Of a stretch of DNA of 39,155 nucleotides, positions 38,625-39,155 are shown one piece after another. The stretch covers positions 1-39,155 of the forward strand of contig JAAZOM010000017.1 of assembly GCA_012797775.1 (NCBI GenBank), written 5' to 3'. Numbering within the stretch: position 1 is the first letter of the stretch; every line of letters begins with the position of its first letter. Position numbers and translations under genes: made by a program. The DNA is from Candidatus Kuenenbacteria bacterium. Lineage in GTDB: Bacteria; Patescibacteriota; Patescibacteriia; UBA2196; GWA2-42-15. The notes below the pieces were generated by a model. The model saw only the letters and a list, made by a program, of their open reading frames with translations. It ran no database searches and was not told where the DNA came from.

Positions 38625-38760
38625 TCCCACCAAAAAGCCGGAATGCACTCACATTGCTGTGTGTATCTCCGGCTGTCTCCTCACGAGGCGAGGGTTCAGC
38701 TGGTCACCCGACCGGCTGGACCCGACCCTTTTTAAGGGGTCAAAAAAACAATAATAAATG
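38625..38760 (+). ncRNA. Candidate standalone structured ncRNA
   Basis: After the promoter three hairpins follow: AGCCGGA/TCCGGCT (38636-38674), a fully paired 14-bp stem with a 4-nt loop (38692-38723, GGGTTCAGCTGGTC arm, two wobbles) and GACCC/GGGTC (38724-38741). The only gene ahead is topA on the opposite strand. It matches no RNA family I can recognise (not SRP, RNase P, tmRNA, 6S). A 70-aa frame across it is not protein-like. Confidence 0.6.
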
Positions 38761-38827
38761 AAAAATCCACTCTATTTTTTTGAGTCGGCCTTTATCAAGA
38801 CCCATTCAGAAAAAGAGTGGATTTTTT
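38761..38827. terminator. Bidirectional terminator of the ncRNA and topA
   Basis: AAAATCCACTCT (38762-38773) pairs with AGAGTGGATTTT (38814-38825), with T-runs on both strands and a 40-nt middle. Confidence 0.65.
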
Positions 38828-38874
38828 ATTACCAAAATTTCCCTAACTGCCTACCAAGCTACACCCTCAACTTC

Positions 38875-39155
38875 CTACTCACAATCATTATTTGAACACT
38901 TCTCTTCATTATTCCCGGCGTTTATCATTAGGCTCCCGCACTTGGGGCACTTATTGCCCGAGGGCCTGGCCCACAAGGCGAATTTACATTTTGGGTATTG
39001 GTCGCAGGCATAAAAAGTTTTTCTGGATTTGGTTTTTTTAGCCACTATTTTTCCCTTGCCACAATTAGGACAAGCAATACCCGTGTCTTGGTCTAGCGGT
39101 TTGGTATTTTTACACTTGGGAAAAGCGCTGCAGGCCAAAAATTTACCAAAACGAC
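38875..39155 (-). CDS. topA: DNA topoisomerase I, C-terminal zinc-ribbon part (gene cut by the window edge)
   Basis: The frame is open to the window end and reads RFGKFLACSAFPKCKNTK, then CPNCGKGKIVAKKTKS with TFYACDQYPKCKFALWAR and CPKCGSLMINAG with a final CSNNDC. Three four-cysteine zinc ribbons of this type (C..FP.C, CP.CG...FYAC..YP.C) form the C-terminal DNA-binding repeats of bacterial TopA, which relaxes negatively supercoiled DNA. The catalytic domains lie beyond the window. Confidence 0.93.
   Translation of the reverse strand, partial: RFGKFLACSAFPKCKNTKPLDQDTGIACPNCGKGKIVAKKTKSRKTFYACDQYPKCKFALWARPSGNKCPKCGSLMINAGNNEEKCSNNDCE

Noticed and set aside
38549-38761. 70-codon plus-strand frame across the small-RNA candidate
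   Set aside because: It begins upstream of the promoter and crosses perfect stems; composition is not protein-like.
1-39155. CRISPR array
   Set aside because: No regularly spaced direct repeats and no cas genes are visible.

Overview
ORGANISM. The window looks like a genome fragment from a Patescibacteria (CPR, Parcubacteria-like) bacterium. The 5' end of a minus-strand 16S rRNA gene carries CPR-type changes (CCTAGCTCAG where most bacteria have the 27F site; GGCTGCAGTC just after the EUB338 site). Most housekeeping genes lack strong Shine-Dalgarno (SD) sequences, no biosynthetic operons are visible, and a secreted protease carries duplicated 'LKGRLLLQVEDKGR' repeats that I associate with CPR proteins. 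UGA is used as a stop and RF2 is present, so the code is standard.

LAYOUT. (1) 1-0.85 kb: 16S rRNA with a near-consensus promoter. (2) 0.85-8.26 kb: a minus-strand operon unlike the rest of the window. It has a TTGACA-17-TATGAT promoter, a nearly leaderless lysine-rich leader peptide, an attenuator-like hairpin and about 0.9 kb of structured leader RNA. Then come a MoxR-type AAA+ ATPase, a C-terminal VWA protein, and several small or unknown proteins separated by long hairpin-rich intergenic RNA. Genes here have strong SDs. A purine motif (GAGGAGAGAG) recurs, and its complement sits in other hairpin loops. One leader loop and one loop at the far end are perfectly complementary over 17 nt. This is my best candidate for an undescribed RNA-protein system. 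(3) 8.4-12.5 kb: an S23-type four-helix-bundle gene in inverted repeats, a TrmB-like regulator and a large HEAT/GNAT-like protein. (4) 12.5-18.1 kb: efp, a ComEC split into a metallo-beta-lactamase protein and a membrane protein with a GIY-YIG cassette between them, a strong-SD gene pair, and prfB. (5) 18.3-24.7 kb: anaerobic dNTP synthesis (nrdR, nrdD, a separately encoded glycyl-radical tail, a NrdG-like activase) behind two NrdR boxes, then hpf, ferredoxin and Fe-S assembly genes (cysteine desulfurase, IscU/NifU, Nfu). (6) 24.7-29 kb: paired membrane hydrolase-like genes, tRNA-Met beside a tRNA-like copy with a hairpin in its anticodon loop, a C39-like peptidase and a trypsin-like protease behind a pseudoknot-forming RNA. 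(7) 29.2-34.1 kb: an AT-rich integrative element with unknown cargo and a large serine recombinase whose reading frame runs antisense into tRNA-fMet. (8) 34.0-34.6 kb: a tRNA operon (tRNA-Leu, a 5' half-copy of tRNA-fMet, a GIY-YIG ORF, intact tRNA-fMet). (9) 34.7-39.2 kb: parA, parB, rel/spoT, an ITPase-like gene, a probable standalone ncRNA and the 3' end of topA.

HOW IT FITS TOGETHER. The 18-25 kb block is a coherent oxygen-sensitive module: the class III ribonucleotide reductase and its radical-SAM activase need Fe-S clusters and low-potential electrons, and the next genes make clusters and a ferredoxin. The ComEC parts suggest DNA uptake. Three mobile-type modules (S23, GIY-YIG twice, serine recombinase) have landed in or next to RNA genes or conserved operons. 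All functions are read from sequence by eye; no database search or folding software was used.
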